Below are positions 62,950 to 64,000 of a stretch of 64,000 bases of DNA, one piece after another. The notes beneath the pieces were generated by a model. It ran no database searches. It was not told where the DNA came from and saw only the letters and a list, made by a program, of their open reading frames with translations. The translations under genes were made by a program, and so were the position numbers. Each line of letters begins with the position of its first letter. Within the stretch, counting starts at the first letter, position 1. Where the stretch lies: positions 106,116 to 170,115 of the forward strand of contig CAIYLG010000008.1 in assembly GCA_903927025.1 (NCBI GenBank). Reading direction: 5' to 3'. Origin of the DNA: an uncultured Armatimonadota bacterium. Its GTDB lineage: Bacteria > Armatimonadota > Fimbriimonadia > Fimbriimonadales > Fimbriimonadaceae.

Positions 62950-63936
62950 ATGAATCCGATGATTAGAGTCGGATTGATTGGATGCGGCTTCATGGGTCGA
63001 ATGCACGCGAATGTGTATCAGACGCTGGAGAATGCCGAGCTCATTGCAGCAGTGGACATCAAGCCAGATGTCGTTGAAAAGTACGCGTCGGATTTTGGAA
63101 TCTCTGCCTACACGACTTTGGAAGCAATGTTGGCCAGCGAGCAGATTGACGCTGTCGACGTCTGCCTTCCAACCTACCTGCACAAAGAATTCACCGTTGC
63201 GGCTGCAAAGGCCGGAAAGCATGTCTTCTGCGAAAAGCCGATGGCGATGAGCCTCACCGAAGCTGACGAGATGATTGCCGCATGCACAGAAGCCGGCGTT
63301 CAGCTCATGATAGGCCACTGCATTCGGTTCTGGCCGGAGTACGCGATCCTGAAGCAGATCACCGCCTCCAAGAAGTTCGGAGAACTCCTATCCGTCAATC
63401 TCACCCGATATGGTGCCTTCCCAACCTGGTCCAGCGAAGATTGGCTATCCGATGTCACCAAATCTGGTGGCGGTGTATTGGACATGCACATCCATGACAC
63501 GGACTACATCCACTACCTGCTTGGCAACCCGGACGAGATTCACTCATGGGGCACCGTCGACGCAAAGGGACCGAGCCAGGTGTTCACCACGATGAAGTTT
63601 GGCAAGGCAATCGCCCACCTCGAAGGTGGCTGGAACCTCCCCAGCGGCACTCCGTTCAAGCACGCCTTCCGCGCGATCTTTGAGCGAGGAGCCGCGATCA
63701 TGGATGTTGGCCCACTCACGATTTACGAAGGCGGGAAGGAGCCACACGTACCTGAGATTCCCAAGATGGAAGCCGCTGGAGGCGGAAACATCTCCGATCT
63801 CGGTGGCTATTACCACGAGCTCAAGTACTTCGCCGATCGTCTGACCAACGGTCAGCCCTTCGAGACTGTCACCCCGCAAACCTCACGTGTGTCACTTGCG
63901 ACCACGCTTGAAGAAATTCGACAAATGAGCGCCTAA
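62950..63936 (+). CDS. Gfo/Idh/MocA family oxidoreductase
   Basis: 328 residues. The Rossmann loop is IRVGLIGCGFMGRMHANVY, the conserved lysine is in HVFCEKPMAMSL, and GGGVLDMHIHDTDYIHYLLG supplies the catalytic-region Asp and His. The family oxidises or reduces sugars and cyclitols with NAD(P). The gene diverges from the GH36-like operon with 70 bases between, so it may act on the released sugar. No ribosome site is obvious. Confidence 0.92.
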   Translation: MNPMIRVGLIGCGFMGRMHANVYQTLENAELIAAVDIKPDVVEKYASDFGISAYTTLEAMLASEQIDAVDVCLPTYLHKEFTVAAAKAGKHVFCEKPMAMSLTEADEMIAACTEAGVQLMIGHCIRFWPEYAILKQITASKKFGELLSVNLTRYGAFPTWSSEDWLSDVTKSGGGVLDMHIHDTDYIHYLLGNPDEIHSWGTVDAKGPSQVFTTMKFGKAIAHLEGGWNLPSGTPFKHAFRAIFERGAAIMDVGPLTIYEGGKEPHVPEIPKMEAAGGGNISDLGGYYHELKYFADRLTNGQPFETVTPQTSRVSLATTLEEIRQMSA

Positions 63937-64000
63937 TAAGCCTCCCCGCCTGAACGCCAACGGCGTGCTTCCTAACACGATCCTGGGGTAGCCCTCGCGA

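Noticed and set aside
1..64000. CRISPR array, prophage or transposon
   Set aside because: No regularly spaced direct repeats, integrase, transposase or phage structural gene was found on either strand.

Overview
The window is a moderately GC-rich bacterial chromosome segment. The type IV pilus locus, the many secreted proteins with prepilin, beta-propeller and carbohydrate-active domains, and the overall gene style resemble Armatimonadota of the Fimbriimonadia type. That placement is my inference from recognised protein families, not from a marker gene. No rRNA, tRNA, CRISPR array, integrase or transposase was found.

Region 1 (1-27.6 kb, almost all minus strand) is a type IV pilus locus. Reading in transcription order it is pilB (ATPase), pilT (retraction ATPase), pilC (platform), pilD (prepilin peptidase), a GspG/FimU-like pilin, PilV-like, PilW-like and PilX-like minor prepilins, and then two very large secreted beta-propeller proteins of about 1590 and 2329 residues. 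Six of these genes overlap or almost touch. A hairpin terminator ends the run at about 1645. pilM starts a separate unit from a near-consensus promoter and runs off the left edge. Between them lie two copies of a 147-bp palindromic repeat. The order minor pilins then giant propeller protein matches the pilVWX-pilY1 cluster of Gram-negative bacteria, so the two giants are candidate pilus-tip adhesins. They and the enlarged minor prepilins (690, 745 and 1076 residues) are the most unusual content here.

Region 2 (27.8-36.5 kb) holds argS, a secreted protein of unknown role, a Tat-exported metallophosphoesterase, and a methionine/SAM group: metK, a methionine synthase that has only the B12 and reactivation modules, and metF. 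Between the last two sits a DUF1778 antitoxin followed by a decayed GNAT toxin gene.

Region 3 (36.5-45.4 kb) codes for secreted proteins (a glycoside-hydrolase-like barrel protein, an RbsD/FucU-like protein, a DUF6067/GH123-like hydrolase, a copper-amine-oxidase-N-like protein) and a large PAS/GAF/HD-GYP c-di-GMP phosphodiesterase.

Region 4 (45.7-59.1 kb) contains map, ilvA, a small membrane protein with a leaderless promoter, and a tightly coupled FAH-isomerase-SDR-ADH-SDR operon that looks like oxidative (deoxy)sugar-acid catabolism. Then follow a HEAT-like protein, tag, an aldehyde dehydrogenase, a TIGR01777-type epimerase, a 4-hydroxyproline-epimerase-type enzyme, a cytochrome-c-like protein and a DUF1003 membrane protein.

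Region 5 (59.1-63.9 kb) is a coupled run of a GH36-like glycosidase, a degenerate SGNH/discoidin protein and CutC, with a divergent Gfo/Idh/MocA oxidoreductase.
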